Shown here: one piece after another, positions 35,947 through 48,691 of the stretch
Layout of the letters: each line of letters begins with the position of its first letter
Position numbering within the stretch: the stretch's first letter is position 1
Source of the DNA: Begonia masoniana
Lineage: Eukaryota > Streptophyta > Magnoliopsida > Cucurbitales > Begoniaceae
Length of the DNA stretch: 64,000 nucleotides
Direction: 5' to 3'
Assembly (NCBI GenBank): GCA_022432975.1
Contig: CM039505.1
Span: forward strand, 19,847,338 to 19,911,337
Position numbers and translations under genes: made by a program
The notes under the pieces: generated by a model
Database searches by the model: none
What the model saw: the letters and a program-made list of their open reading frames with translations, nothing else
What the model was told of the DNA's origin: nothing

Positions 35947-36742
35947 TTGTTACCAATGACGCCCGAGCAAGTGGCTCGTGACGAGGCCACCCGCAAAGAA
36001 GGAAAAATTAAGGAAAATCTTTTAATATCAAAGCACGGGTTTGTATCGATAAGGGAACAAGAGCCCTCTCAGGTCAAGTGGTATCACAATCCCTTATATG
36101 ACGAAGAGATGTTGTATCCTTTGGAAGGCGCATCATTAAAGCATCAAGAAAAATGGGATATAAGTGAAAAAAGTATTTTTGGGCTAGGTAGTATGATTAT
36201 TGCTCCATTTCTTCCCTTTATAAAACTTGAGAAAATTCCCATATCATTCACACCAATTAGAAAGAAGTTAGTCTATGGCCTTGAGCCTAACTATTGCCTT
36301 CCTACACTTTTTCTTAGAGCCATACAGACAAACGCCCTATCTTACAATTGGGAGAATTTCCAAAACAATTGACCCCGCCGTGTAACTATTATAAATTTTA
36401 CCATAGAACTAGAGACAAGGTTCGATTGGTAGGACAATTTTCCTTTTTGGACTTAAGCGTAAACAGATTATTTCTTTGGAGGGAGGAATATTGCATTTCC
36501 ACATCACTACATGATGGATTCAACTACTTTGGAAAATTTTACTCCATCAACAAGCAATCGCCCTCCAAAGTAGCTATCGAATTCAATTTTACCACCCTTA
36601 CCAAAGAAAACTTTAGTAAGACCACCCGGTTTATAAGGACGCCCTTAACACCCACCTTTAGTGCTCAAGTGTTGATTCCTTTAGTTGCTATTGGGTCTCT
36701 TGAAGAGGTGGTTGAATCAATAAATTCAGGTCAATCCTCAAC
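35947..36742 (+). pseudogene. Post-protease reading frame of element D, function unknown
   Basis: The frame begins LPMTPEQVARDEATRKEGKI, which continues a normal protease-RT linker for about 30 residues. It then becomes a segment (IREQEPSQVKWYHNPLYDEE, LGSMIIAPFLPFIKLEKIPI) that I do not recognise. A second frame from 36348 (FPKQLTPPCNYYKFYHRTRD) runs to the polypurine tract. Neither shows RT, RNase H or integrase motifs. It could be a displaced gag-like or captured sequence. The frame change near 36350-36370 may be decay. Confidence 0.5.
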
Positions 36743-36755
36743 CACCCGGAGGGGA
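36743..36755 (+). other. Polypurine tract of element D
   Basis: CCCGGAGGGGATGA-type purine run immediately before the TGATGTGCC start of the right LTR. Confidence 0.75.
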
Positions 36756-38217
36756 TGATGTGCCATCAAGACCCAAAACTAGATTATAACCCAAGGCCCA
36801 TGAATTGTTTGACATTTTTACTAATGAAAATTATTTTCTTTATTGGCAGGCAGTTGATGATCGTGATGGAAATTTAACTTGGAGCACTTGGAGGAAACTA
36901 CAACTCAATCAATGAGAATTTGTCTTATCGGCCCAAGAATTATGTAATTTTTAGTTTTAAACTTATTTGGCATACATTAGCCTTTTTGTATGGATTATTA
37001 TATATTTACATCATGCATTAGATTGTGTGGTTAGGGTTAGATGTATGTGGTGGATTATGGGTTGAAAAATTATTCAACAAAATTATTCAAAGGAAAACAC
37101 TTCAACTAAGGGGAGCCCAAAAGAAGCCTTAGCCCAAGAAAGAGCCCACATTTAAAGGTAAGAAAATGCAGGTACAAATGTGGGTGGAAACATGGCTCAA
37201 TGACGTGGCACTTCTTAGCCTTTGATGAGGGTAGGCGCGGGACGCATCTGAGCCGTGCAATCAGGCGTGCGCAGCAGCACCAATCTAGAGTGGGGCAGCA
37301 GCGGGCAGCAATCCAGCGCGCGCGCGTGGGCAGGCTCTGGACCGCTGATAGAGGCGCGCCCGACTGCATCTGAACCGTTGGATTGAGGCGCGCTGGAGCC
37401 TTGCCTGATCCGTCAATCAACGCGCGCGGGCATCATCTCCACCACACGATCAGCGCGCGCATGGATCACTCTCTTGGCTGCTGATCCTATTTGCATCCAA
37501 TGGCCACAAATGCATCTTCAATCCATGTCAAACCCTAATCTACCTAGGTTGCCTATAAATACATAGCATTGGTGCATGTATTAAAACTTTTGCCCAATTT
37601 ATAAAATAACCTATTTTCCTACACTTTGTGTTGGTTTGTCTTCGGGTTTCCTCGGTTCTTGAATCGAGTGGAGTAGCCCTCCATTGTTAGCCTAGCCTTC
37701 GGATTGCTAGGTTAACTCTTACCTCATTCCCTCGCTTTTCTTCATTGGGAGTTAGGAGTTGATGACGAAAACCTAGGCCTACGGTGGTCATTTTCCTTTA
37801 GAAAAATGTGTACCCGAGAGCTTAAAACGTAAGATAGCTCTTCGGATCCGCCAAAGGTATCCATTTTATCTTTTCCATTCAAACATTTCACACACATTAC
37901 ACCTTTAAATTTCGGCCATCACCATCACACACTCCACCTTTTATTTTATTGCATTTTTCTTCTTCTACATATCATCCTTCTTCACGATTTCACACACTAT
38001 TTCTCTTCATCTCTTTCTTTTATTTTTCTCCACATTTCATGCCCTCACCAGGCATACACCACTCGGCCACCTAGCACTCACATTGCACCTATTCATTTAG
38101 TTGTATTTCTTGCCATTTTCTTCTCTTTATTTCGATTTTGTGCAACACAATTTCACCCGAGCACTTTGAGCCTATTTTGTGGGCTACACGGCCCCTTTTC
38201 TAAGGGCCACTGTGTCA
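36756..38217 (+). mobile_element. 3' LTR of element D (1462 bp)
   Basis: Same length and sequence order as 29020-30481 with scattered substitutions, including several C/T differences in the GCGCGC block. Ends CTGTGTCA followed by CACTC. Confidence 0.92.
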
Positions 38218-38365
38218 CACTCTCAGACTTTCTGTATAACACTCGATAACCTAAATACATCTTTATATACTAGACGATTTAGGGTTACAGAATAACAGGG
38301 TACATAATGACTAAAATACCTCCAAACCTAAACTAGGCTCCATAACTCAACAATCTCCCACTTGG

Positions 38366-38561
38366 AGACTAATCTCATCATCTTTCCATCTGTAGCGGCT
38401 TCATTACAATGTCTCATCCAAGAAGTACGACTGAAGTTGCGCAAAACTTTAGCTTCTCACTCGTCACAGCTTTCGTCAACATATCAACTGGATTCCGACT
38501 CCTTGGGATCTTCTCAAGCGCTAATACTCCATCTTCTAAGGCGCATCTGATGAAGTGATAA
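38366..38561 (-). pseudogene. Copia RNase H C-terminus, part 1
   Basis: The minus strand reads HFIRCALEDGVLALEKIP, NPVDMLTKAVTSEKLKFC and ATSVVLLG, the standard copia pol end. It lies just before the polypurine tract. The continuation is at 41219, beyond an inserted LTR. Confidence 0.85.
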
Positions 38562-41218
38562 TGTAACACCCCCTATACCCTACCCGTATTTCCGTAATAA
38601 AATTTTTCATTTTAATCTTTTAAACTTATTCTTAAGCGGAAACTAAATCAGAATTGAAATCGGAATTAAAATTGAACTTTTAAAGCATTTAAAACAAAAC
38701 GTTTATTAACTAAATAAAACTTAAAATATTTAAGTAAAGTATTTAAAATTCATTCAGAAAAGTGGGAGGGCAGAATTGGGATTCTGCCCTCGAAATGCAT
38801 TTCCAAGCTGGCGATCGGTCTCTGCCTTAGGCAGAGACCGATCGCCGATCGCTGAAGGTTGCCAAACAGCGATCGATCTCTGCATTAAGCAGAGATCGAT
38901 CGCTGCATGGAGTTGCCAAGGCAGCAAGCAGAGCAGCGATCGATCTCTGCTTGCTGCAGAGATCGATCGCTGCACACCATGCAGCGATCGCCCAGCGATC
39001 AGACTTCCCCTTTTCTCTTTCTTCTGTTTTCGTTCAATACATAGCTCTCTGGAATTCCAGAGAGCAGAACACAAACTTAGCTCTCTGGAATACGATTCCA
39101 GAGAGCAATTCACTTCACTTCTCCTTCAACATTTTCACATTTCATTCATTACATTCATCAACATTATCAACCAATTCATAGCTTCAATCCCACTCAAACG
39201 TATTCTAAACTCAATCGTATTACGGCGGACTTGGCGAAGTCCAACTGCGTGGATAGCTCCAAAAAACCGAGCATACCCGTAACCATTTAAAATCATTCAA
39301 AACACTTCGATAACACTAATAACAAACGTTTTAAATACATTTACCAAACAGTTATAAAACAGGTTTCAAAACGTCAAAACATTAACCTATTAACTAACCA
39401 AATCCAAGCATCCTAATATAATTCAGCTATACAATTCATATCACGTTCCCAAAACATATACCTACGTCCCCACGGGTCAAAACGCGCCTCGACTACTCAG
39501 CACACTCCCGCGGGCCATCTTTCTTCAACCGATCATGCCTCGGGTGGAGGGATCTCATCCTCACCTGTGTAGAGGTCACCTACACCATAAAAATAAGTCG
39601 TGAGCTTAAGGCTCAGTAAGTCTACGTGAATGCAATGCATGCTATGCGTGCAGTTCATAAAAACATGCTTCCTACCTTTTCGCTATTCATTTCATTTCAT
39701 TTCATTTCATTTCATTTCATAAACGTCACCGGGGCTTCACTCTCGCTAGATAGGAGCGGCACATCCGGCGATTGGATAGCCCCTCGTATCTAACCGGGGG
39801 GAAGAACACATGCTCCCCTTGCAGCCATGTCTGAACCACCGCCACCGCTCATGACCAGACAGATTACAGATTACAGACATTCATTACTTTTCATTATCCT
39901 TTTCCTTTTTATGAAAACATGCATACAAATTCCTTTTTCATGCTTTTCAGAAACCATGATGCGTGAACATGTGCAATACTATAACATGAGCAGAGTATAA
40001 GCAAACAACGTATGTACCATCAAGACACTCAAAGCATAATCCTACAAGAGAACTAATCCTAACTACCCAACCAAAGCATTTAAACAATCTATATTCTCCA
40101 ATTTCCTCGAACAACAGAAGATCGTATGGTGTAGGCCAATCGGCCAAACAAGTCGCGGAGACTTACCTGACGTCCGTAGCACACTGAGTTCCGTCCACGA
40201 GCGTCGTTCGTCTGGGCAAAACACAACATTCATAGTTAAAAACCAATTCGAGCTTCTAACGTCCAAATTTCAAACCTTAACTAAAGAATTCTCCTAATTC
40301 CTCAAACTTAGCTAATTAAAGCATTTAGAACGTCGACTAATGCGCGATAATCCAAAATCTCCTTAGCACGTCGACTTAATGCTCGATACTTCCAAAACCT
40401 CCCTTTACCGAGTTTTTCCCACAACCCGAAAATCTACTAATTTTAACTTTTTCACAAATTGATTTTTCTTCGTCCAATAACGTCCAATACGTTCGATATA
40501 TACTTAATCAAGGCTAACCTATTAATTACGAACCCTAATTCGCGTTTTTCGTCGAAACCCTAATTGAAACCCTAACCCTAAATCGAACCGAAAACTCGAA
40601 ATAAACGCTCAGAGATTGGAGCTACATACCGAGAGTAGCGAGAGGGGAAGAAACCGTGAAGGATCGGAGTTGATCGGAGGTCGGACGGAGCTCGGATCTT
40701 CGAAAATCGCCGGCGGCCGTGAGGAGGGAGAGCTCCCTGTTCGTGCGATCCAGAGGAGGAGAGGAGAGAAAGTGAGGGAGAGAAAATGATTTGTGATGTT
40801 TTATAAAATAGATTTGCAAATTACCATTTTGCCCTTCTTACTTAAATCTATTTGTTTCGTCCTTCGTTTCGTTAATCGTCCAACGATTCGGATTTCCCCA
40901 AACTTCCATACTTCGCCAATAAGTCCAATTCACCGATAGGGTTTATTCAAAACTGTCTGTTCGCAATTCGGACCTCGTTTACTATTTTTACTAAAACGTC
41001 AATTACTTTACGAAAGACGTAATTACTCGGAATATAATGTTTAAACTCCGAAAATTCTCATAATTTCCTTAAAATTCTTATTATCTGTTAGGGTCATAAT
41101 GACGCTTTCTTTTCGTGAAATGGACCTTATTTGACATATTTACAAAAATGTCACCTAATAATATAATATATAAATATAATATATTAAATCCAAAAATCCG
41201 TACAAGCCGGATATTACA
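38562..41218 (-). mobile_element. Tekay-like solo LTR 3, TSD GATAA
   Basis: The plus strand starts TGTAACACCCCC and ends GCCGGATATTACA, with GATAA at 38557-38561 and 41219-41223. Contents: hairpin cluster with CGATCGATCTCTGC arms (38812-38995), two CTCTCTGGAAT...ATTCCAGAGAG hairpins (39040-39105), an ATTTC microsatellite (39687-39720) and a micro-exon-like module (40167-40211, minus). It interrupts copia RNase H. Frames through the hairpins are artefacts. Confidence 0.94.
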
Positions 41219-41223
41219 GATAA

Positions 41224-41890
41224 CGTACCTGTATATGCTTAGTCTTGCCATGATAAACTGGATTCTTTGCCAAATAGATGGCACTTTTACTATCACAATG
41301 CAATACACTCCCATCGTAATTTTGGCCTAATTTGCGTAAGAAAGGCTGTAACTACATCATCTCTTTTGCTGCTTCTGTCACTGCAATATACTCGGCTTCA
41401 CAACTAGAAAGAGCGACGACATCTTGAAGTCTCGAAACCCAACTAATTACGGTACCACCCAATGTGTAGCATACCCAGTCTTGCTCTTACTACTGTCAAT
41501 ATCACCACTATTATCAGCATCAATGTATCCATCCAATCCCAAATCTGACTTTCAAAAACATAAAGCGAAATTTGAACTTCCCTTCAAGTATTGCAAGATC
41601 CATTTTACGTTTTCCCAATGTTTTCTTCCTGGATTACTCATAAACCTGCTGACAACTCCCACTGCATGTGCAATGTCTGGTCATGTGCAAACCATCACGT
41701 AGATAAGACTACCAACAACAAAGACATATGGAACACAGTAGCCATGTAGTTCTTCTCTTCATCGGTCGAGGGTGACTGATCTTTGGATAGTTTGAAATGA
41801 TTAGCCAACGGTGTAGTGACTGGCTTAGCATCATGCATCTTGAACCTGCTAAGAACCTTCTCTACGTATTCTTCTTGTGAGAGTTTGAGA
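41224..41890 (-). pseudogene. Copia RNase H and RT end, part 2
   Basis: The minus strand reads [34 protein letters not shown] and [12 protein letters not shown], the copia RNase H core. Further upstream, the RT-RNase H linker is recognisable from stretches such as YVEKVL and FHMSL. Stops occur, for example at the end of EMM. It is interrupted at 41895 by another LTR. Confidence 0.85.
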
Positions 41891-41895
41891 ACCTC

Positions 41896-44303
41896 TGTAA
41901 CACCCAGGAATTTTATGTACTCGATTTTTGTGGTTATGTGTTCGGAGACGGGTAAACGGTGGAATTTAATGTCTTTTAGAGAGCGAGAAGTTTTATTGGG
42001 ACCATAAGGATTTATTGGAAATCTTAGTGAATTATATGAATTTTGGAGAAAACCAAATCAAAGGTTATTGAATGGAATTATGTAATGGATTAATAGGAGG
42101 GGCGATAAGGTAATTTTGCAAGTAAAAATTTATTAAAACCTAAAATCTCTTTTCTTTCCCCCACGTTTCCCTTCCTCCTAGCCGACTCTTCTATCTTCTC
42201 CTACGATCACCCTTCCCATCAACTTTTCTTCCTCCTCAGCCTATCAACGTTCGTTTCCGGTGAGTCTTTTTTCGATTTTACTTCCCCAATCGACGTTCTA
42301 GGTAATCCCTCAAGCTTTTGACACGTTTAGTTGTTGATTTAGAGTTGAGATTTATTGTATTTTAGTTAGAAATCGATGGTGTTGCATTTTAATGCTATTT
42401 GATAATTCATTTATTGCTATTGAAGTAGTTAGGATGAATTAATGGTGATTATTTGATAAATGAGGTTGATATTGGTAGTTGGAAGAAGTACTTACCATTG
42501 ATGTAAGGGAAGGTCAAGTTGTGCACACAAGGTGTTCGATAAAATGCCCGAACGAGAGAATTTGGAGATTTAGGAAACTTCCTTAGCTAGGATTTTGCTA
42601 GTTTTGAATTTAGATTATTTAGGATTGATTTTAGCATCGAAATATGAAATGTCTTAGGTGACGAGGGCATAAAGTGAAGGTACGACGTTGCTAAAGGAGC
42701 CCAGGTAAGTGAGTGTATTTAGGATGTCGGCCGTTAGGGCCCTACATCACGAGGGTACTAAGAGTATAGTATTTTTGACTGTTTGATGAATATGGCTTGT
42801 CGAGATTATGATATGATGAATGTTGGATGACTTGTTTCTTATTGAATAATGTCCTTACATCTTTATGTGCATTCACGTTCATGCATCACGGTTTTCTCTA
42901 AACATACACAAAAACGTTTTATGCATATGATTTTGAGATAATAAGATAGACTATGAAATGTATGTAAATGGTTAGGCATGGGACGGGGATTATTTGGCCA
43001 TGATTTTTATTCTTGAGATTATGTGTACGGTTCGCAGATCCTCCCGCTGGTAGGGGCCGGACTGGCAGGAAGACTCACGGATCCTCCCGCTGGTGGGGGC
43101 CGGGTTGACACTGCACGGTTGGTTCGCGAATCCTACTACTGTGTGGGCCGGACTGGTCGTTACGGTTATTGTCAGAGAGGACGACGATCACGATTTCCTT
43201 GCCACTTCCTCGTGGCCCCTTAACCCAAGACAAGTGTAATATGAAATAAGATTATGAACATGATTTTATGATTCATGCATACATGGTCATTCACGTATAT
43301 GTTTACATTTCTTACTAAGCATTAGGTTTATAGTTTAAACCTTTTGATGTAGGTGACGAATTTGAAGGCGAGGACCTCAAACCTAACGATGAAGTCTAAG
43401 TCGGGTTGCTGGAAGGTGCTCATGTCGGAGTTTTGTGGTTAGGTGGCGATTTGACCCGAGGGTGGTGCTCTTAGCATATTTTGGTATAGGTTTATGATTT
43501 TGGAAGTATAAGTAGAAAAGGTTTAACATAGGATTTTCATATGATGATAAGTATTAGGATGGTTGATTGTTTTCCTTTTGATTTTTAAGATGAATTTATG
43601 ACTAAGGGATTTTTACCCGTTTTGTCTTCCGCTACGGTCTAAATGTTTTGTTCTTCTATGATTTTCAATGATGGATGATTTAGGGATTTAAAGCTTCTCA
43701 TTTGAATGGTTTAAATTGAGTTTTGGTTGATGGATTTAGGAGAAGTTGTGAGTTATTTTGTTTTTTGTATAAGTGTTTGAAAGAAAATTTCAGGAATGTG
43801 TTTCCAGAAGGGTAGCCGAACGATCGGCCAGAGGGGCGATCATTCGGGTGATATTGTTTGGCGAAAATGAAGAAACAGAGAGAGTGTCAATCGATCGGCT
43901 GAAGTGGCGATCGATCGGCTGTGTTTTTTTTTTTGTAGGGCGATCGATCGGCTCAATCTGCCGATCGATCGGCTATAATGTTTTACAAGGAGGCGAATGA
44001 TCGGCTGTTTTGGCCGATCGATCGACCCTCTTGCTTTTCCTCTTCTGCTCCTCTTCTTTTCCTTTAAAACTGAGCATGCCTTTTTCCAAAGTTTCCCTTC
44101 AAAATTTTATTCATGTTTTAAGTTATTATCAAGGGACCTAAATGAGTTTTAAACATGGTTCTCAATCGTTTTAGCAAAATTCTTTTAAGTAGATTTTCTT
44201 TTATGTTTAAGAAAATAAAATAAAATAAATAAAATACGAGTCAAGAATAAGAACACGAACACGTCTATATAAGTCGCGGCCCGCCAGGTTTTGGCTCGTG
44301 ACA
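41896..44303 (+). mobile_element. Tekay-like solo LTR 4, TSD ACCTC
   Basis: Starts TGTAACACCCAGG, ends GGCTCGTGACA, with ACCTC at 41891-41895 and 44304-44308. It has a pyrimidine-rich leader (42160-42250), a donor-like GTTCTAG/GTAATC (42301), a micro-exon-like module (42658-42704), repeated GATCCTCCCGCTGG units (43035-43150) and a CGATCGATCGGC cluster (43816-44030). Of the LTRs here, its middle is most like element A (GGAGCCCAGGTAAGTGAGTG, GGCCCTACATCACG). Confidence 0.94.
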
Positions 44304-44308
44304 ACCTC

Positions 44309-45475
44309 CTTATCTCTGAAGATCCTCATCCCAAGGATTTGTTTTGCAGCACCCAAATCCTTCATTGCAAACTCTGTAGATAACTTCCTCTTCAGCCTGT
44401 CAATCTCATGCAAGCTTGCTCCAGCAATCAACATATCATCAACGTAAAGGAGCAGAATAATATATGAATTATCAAACCTTTTGATGTAGCTGCAGTGATC
44501 GGCTTCACATCTCACAAAACTGTTATTCTTCATAAAGCTATCGAACTTCCTGTATCATTGCCTTGGAGCCTGTTTCAAGCCATACAAACTCTTCTAAATC
44601 TTACACACAAGCTCTTCTTTATCTTTCACCTCGAAACCTTGTGGTTATCGCATGTATATCTCTTCATCTAAATCACCTTAAAGAAAAGTAGTTTTCATGT
44701 CCATCTGATGAAGATAAAGGTTTTCTTTCACAACCAAACCCAAGACAGTTCTGATCGTCGTCAACTTCACCACTGGTGAGAAAATCTCAGTGTAGTCAAT
44801 ACCTTCCTTTTTTGGAAACCCTTGACAACCAATTTAGCCTTGTACCGCTTGCTCCCATCATGTTCTTCTTTCATTCGGTAAACTGACTTGTTGTGCAGTG
44901 CTTTCTTACCCTTTGGCAACTCAGCCAATTGCCAAGTTTGATTTGATTTCAATGAGTCCATCTCATCTTTCATGGCTGCCTCCCATTTAATCGAATCATC
45001 AGACTGTGCTGTTTCCTCATAATATTTTGGTTCACCTGCGTCGGTCAGCAGGATGTAATTAAGAGACGGAGACCATCTATGGACTGGTTTGCTGATTCTG
45101 ACATATGATAAGCAACCAAAAACTTTAAGAAAAGAAAAGTTTACCTTTTTACCGCTCCAAACTTCTTCTGGAACTTTGAAATCTAGAGGTACAGAGGGTC
45201 CTCTATTGATCAGGTAGGCTGCTGTGCTGACTGCATCTGCCCAAAAGATTTTAGGCAGCTCAGCGTGTAATCTCATGCTCCTTGCACGTTCATTCAGCAT
45301 TCTGTTTATCCTTTCAGCTACTCCATTCTCTTGAGGCATTCGAGGAATAGTTTTCTACATCTTGATTCCATTCATAGCACAATACTCTCTGAAATCTGCA
45401 TTGATGTACTCGACACCGTTGTCGGACCTCAAACACTTCACTTTCAGATTTGTTTCATTCTCAACCAAAGCCTTC
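44309..45475 (-). pseudogene. Copia reverse transcriptase and integrase C-half
   Basis: The minus strand carries integrase sequence KVKCLRSDNGVEYINADF, PQENGVAERINRMLNERARS and FWADAVSTAAYLINRGPS, then the RT start WQLAELPKGKKAL. Near 44309-44533 come the catalytic YVDDMLIAGASLHEIDRLKR and MKDLGAAKQILGMRIF. The DNG and YVDD motifs are intact, but frames are broken between 44533 and 44767. Integrase is cut at 45475 by the Sirevirus-like LTR. Confidence 0.88.
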
Positions 45476-46636
45476 TATTGACTTAAATAGAGTTTAAATT
45501 TAAATATGTTTTTGATGATTATGATTAATATAAATATATGAACTGATTATGATGAATATGAAATACATGAACTGAATAATTTGATTGTTGTGTTTATTGT
45601 ATTTATCTGGAAATGCTCTTTGAAAAAGGTATTAGGTTTCTGACGTTTTTGGTTAAGTGTTAGTAGTCTGAAGTCTTTCATCCACATTGAAAGACAGACG
45701 CATTCGTCCAAACGTAGAACAACGTAGTCGTCCGAAGTTTCTCGTTAGACGCAATCGTCTGAAGTTATAAGTCAGATGTAATCGTCCAAACTTATAAGAC
45801 AGATGCAGTCGTCCAAAGTCAAGACAGACGCAGTCGTCCAAAGTAATCATCCAAACTTATAAGACAAATTGTCCAAACTTATAAGACAAACGCAGTCGTC
45901 CAAAGTAAAGACAGACGCAGTCGTCCAAAGTACTCGTCCAAGTTGTAATCGTCCAAAGTATTCGTCCGACGAGCAAGCGTCCAAAATGTACGAGCACGTG
46001 TTCAAAGACAGAACAACGAATTGATGCGGTGCATTCGTCCAAACTCAGTCGTCCAAAGGGGGAACGTCCGGAGTCTTAACAACGTCGAATTAAAGACCGC
46101 GAGTGATGCGACTCCAGATCGCAACAGCTATTTTTCTACGTACGGATGGTCTCAAACGTTCATATTTTTGAATGAGACGCAGATTACATACAAGAGTATA
46201 AAAAGAAGAATGAAGCTCGGGAGAAGAACTTTTGGGCCAATCTTTTGAACAGTTACTCTGAACTTTTACGAGCTCACGCGATAATCCTTGTTTACATCTC
46301 TCTGTCCTAGAACTTGAGATTTTGTCTTGAGAGAATGAAATGTTTGTGCTCAATATTTCCACCTTGTAAAAAGTGTAAAGGTAGCGATTGACGCCCGTGA
46401 AGATCAATCGAAGTGTTCTCGTGGAAGAGAAATAGTGAATCTTCAAGGGAGAATCCTTGAAGCGTAGACGTAGGCAAGGTTAGCCGAACCACGTAAAAAT
46501 CACGGTGTTATTTTTCTCTCTCTCTATTTATTTTGAATCAGTAAACAATAATTAAAGTAATTTATATTGTATTAAGTAAACTAAATTAGGGGAGAAAAGT
46601 CTAATTCACCCCCTCTTAGACAATAACAGTCCTACA
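45476..46636 (+). mobile_element. 5' LTR (a) of Sirevirus-like element S2
   Basis: Starts TATTGACTTAAATAGAG (family form TGTTGAC, so the first bases are changed or lost) and ends AGTCCTACA. TATAAAAAG is at 46197. The upstream half has degenerate GACAGACGCAGTCGTCCAAA repeats. It carries a single GATTGACGCCCG hairpin (46385-46410) and CTTCAAGG-GAGAAT-CCTTGAAG (46441-46462). The preceding 5 bases are CCTTC, and no matching partner duplication is found in the window. Confidence 0.88.
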
Positions 46637-46638
46637 AT

Positions 46639-46650
46639 TGGTATCAGAGC
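46639..46650 (+). other. Primer binding site of S2
   Basis: TGGTATCAGAGC two bases after the LTR end; initiator-Met type. Confidence 0.9.
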
Positions 46651-46700
46651 AAGGTTAATATTGTCTAATTGTGATTAAAAAAGAAGTTACATATCTAAAA

Positions 46701-48076
46701 ATGGCATTTACCACAAACACCACACACGTAGAGGGACAATCTATTTCTAGACCCCCATTTTTTTATGGTAATGACTATGTATATTGGAAAGCTATGATGA
46801 GAATTTTTATTCAAGCAAAATGGACTATGAACTATGGAGGTTCATTGAAAAGGGTCCTTTTAGAGCTATGAAAACCAAAAATGGTGTAAGTATACCAAAG
46901 TTGGCAAATGAATTAAATGGTTCTGATAAACGTAATCTAAGTTTAAATGCCAAAGCTATAAGCACCCTATATTGTGCCTTAAATAGAGATGAATTCAATA
47001 GAGTACAAGGTTGTGATAGTGCATACGAGATATGGAGATTACTTGAGATAACTTATGAAGGAACTAATCAAGTAAAAGAGAGTAAGTTGAGTATGTTGGT
47101 TCATCAGTATGAATTATTCTCTATGAAAAAAGATGAAACCATTAACTCTATGTTTACACATTTTACTAATATTACTAATGGTTTAAAAGTGCTTGGTAAG
47201 ATATATTCTAGTGAAGAACTAGTAAGGAAGATCTTGAGGTGTCTACCAAGAGGATGGCAACCGAAAGTAACTGCCATTCAAGAAACAAGAGATCTCAAGG
47301 CGCTCAAACTTGAAGAGCTCATTGGTTCTCTCATGACACATGAGATAACAATGAGAGCAAATGAAAAGGAGGACCACAGTATAAAGGAAGTCTCCAAGAG
47401 GAAAGATATAGCTCTTAAAGTCTCCTCAAATAAGAAAGAAGAATCTGAGGAAGAAGAAGATGAGGAGGACATAGCCCTCATTACTAAAAGATTCAGCAAG
47501 TATCTTCAATGGAAAAGGTTACAAAGAAGAAGGTTCTCAAAGGATGAGAAATCTCAAAAAGAAAAGGAGATCACTTGTTTTGAGTGTGGAAAGCCTAGAC
47601 ACATGAAGGCCGACTGTCCACAAGCTAATAAAGGTCCCAAGAAGTTTAAGAAGAGAGCTATGAAGGCTACTTGGGACGACAGTGAAAGTGACACTTCTTC
47701 AGAAGATGAGGTTAGTGATTTTTCTAATGATAATGGTGATTTAATTGATGCATTTAATGATTTAGTTAAACAATACAGTATGCTTAAGAATAAATACAAC
47801 TTGTTAAAGAAGGAAAATGCAAACTTAATCGAGAAGTATGCTAATGAAGGTAATTTACATGAAAAGGAAAAAGGTGAACTCAAGACTAAAAATGATAGGT
47901 TGAATGAATTAGTCATGAAATTTACAAATGGAAGCAAGAATTTGAATATGCTCTTAGCAAGCCAAAGAGTTACATTTGATAAAGCTGGGATCGGGTATGA
48001 AAGATCTAACAAAAAGAAAGTGTATGAAAACTTTTTTGTTAAACCATCCACATGCCATACATGTAACTTAATATGA
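46701..48076 (+). pseudogene. gag of Sirevirus-like element S2, one frameshift
   Basis: Start MAFTTNTTHVEGQSISRPP at 46701. A two-base excess near 46815 shifts the frame; the rest is open to 48076. Landmarks are YWKAMMRIFIQ, SAYEIWRLLEITYEGTNQVK, LSMLVHQYELFSM, the CCHC knuckle CFECGKPRHMKADC (about 47576-47617), then DSESDTSSEDEVSDFSNDNG and a lysine/asparagine-rich predicted coiled coil. The long acidic and coiled C-terminus fits Sirevirus gag. The partner copy on the minus strand (61565-62513) lacks the two-base excess. Confidence 0.88.
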
Positions 48077-48640
48077 CATAAATCTTTTGTATGTCCCCTA
48101 AAATTTAGCAAATCTAGAGTAGCTCCTAAATTGCAATGGGTTCATAAGGGAACAAAACCTAACTTTAGGATCCAAAAAGTTTAGGTACAAAAGAAGACAA
48201 CTTGATTACTGTTTTGTAGGTTGATTGCTCTCCCAGAAAAAATCAATGGTACCTCGATAGTGGATGCTCGAGGCATATGACTTGAGACTCAACAAAGTTT
48301 GGATTTGTCAACAAGAAGAAAGAGAATGTCACATTTGGTGGATATCAAAAGGGAAAAATTGTTGGCATCGGCAATATAAGTAATCCTTCTAACCCAATCA
48401 TTGAAAATGTTTTATTAGTAGAAGGGTTAAAGCACAAATTATTAAGTATTAGTCAATTATGTGATATAGGGTATAAAATAGTATTCAAATCTAGATCATG
48501 TTCAGAAAGAGGATATCACCTTAGAATTTGTCAACTCTTCTGATCAATTGGCAGATATCTTTACAAAGCTATTAGATAAGAAGACCTTCAATGATATTAG
48601 AATAAGGTTAGGTCTCATTAAAAATGAGAAAAATTAAGGG
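48077..48640 (+). pseudogene. pol remnant of S2: protease joined to RNase H end
   Basis: Broken frames show protease-proximal sequence, then a direct jump near 48493 to DHVQKEDITLEFVNSSDQLA and DIFTKLLDKKTFNDIRIRLG, the RNase H C-terminus. The integrase, RT and most of RNase H are deleted. S1 has a different deletion (60720-60780), so the losses were independent. Confidence 0.85.
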
Positions 48641-48691
48641 TCTGTTTTTCTGTAGGAGAATATTGGCTAATAAGCAGTGTGGTCAATAAAG

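Larger units (their letters stand above)
28851..38352 (-). mobile_element. 3' LTR of Tork-like copia element, split by element D
   Basis: The plus strand begins TGTTAGGATTAGACG at 28851 and ends CTCAACA at 38352, next to the minus-strand polypurine tract CCAAGTGGGAGAT (38353-38365). Removing element D (29020-38217) leaves about 300 bp, a normal LTR size for this copia group. Flanking sequence reads through as GCCTCTCACTCTCAGAC. The rest of the copia element lies to the right on the minus strand. Its target was the gypsy pol remnant. Confidence 0.8.

Noticed and set aside
38754..39282. 119- and 168-residue frames on opposite strands
   Set aside because: Produced by the hairpin cluster in solo LTR 3; symmetrical open frames on both strands are typical of palindromes.
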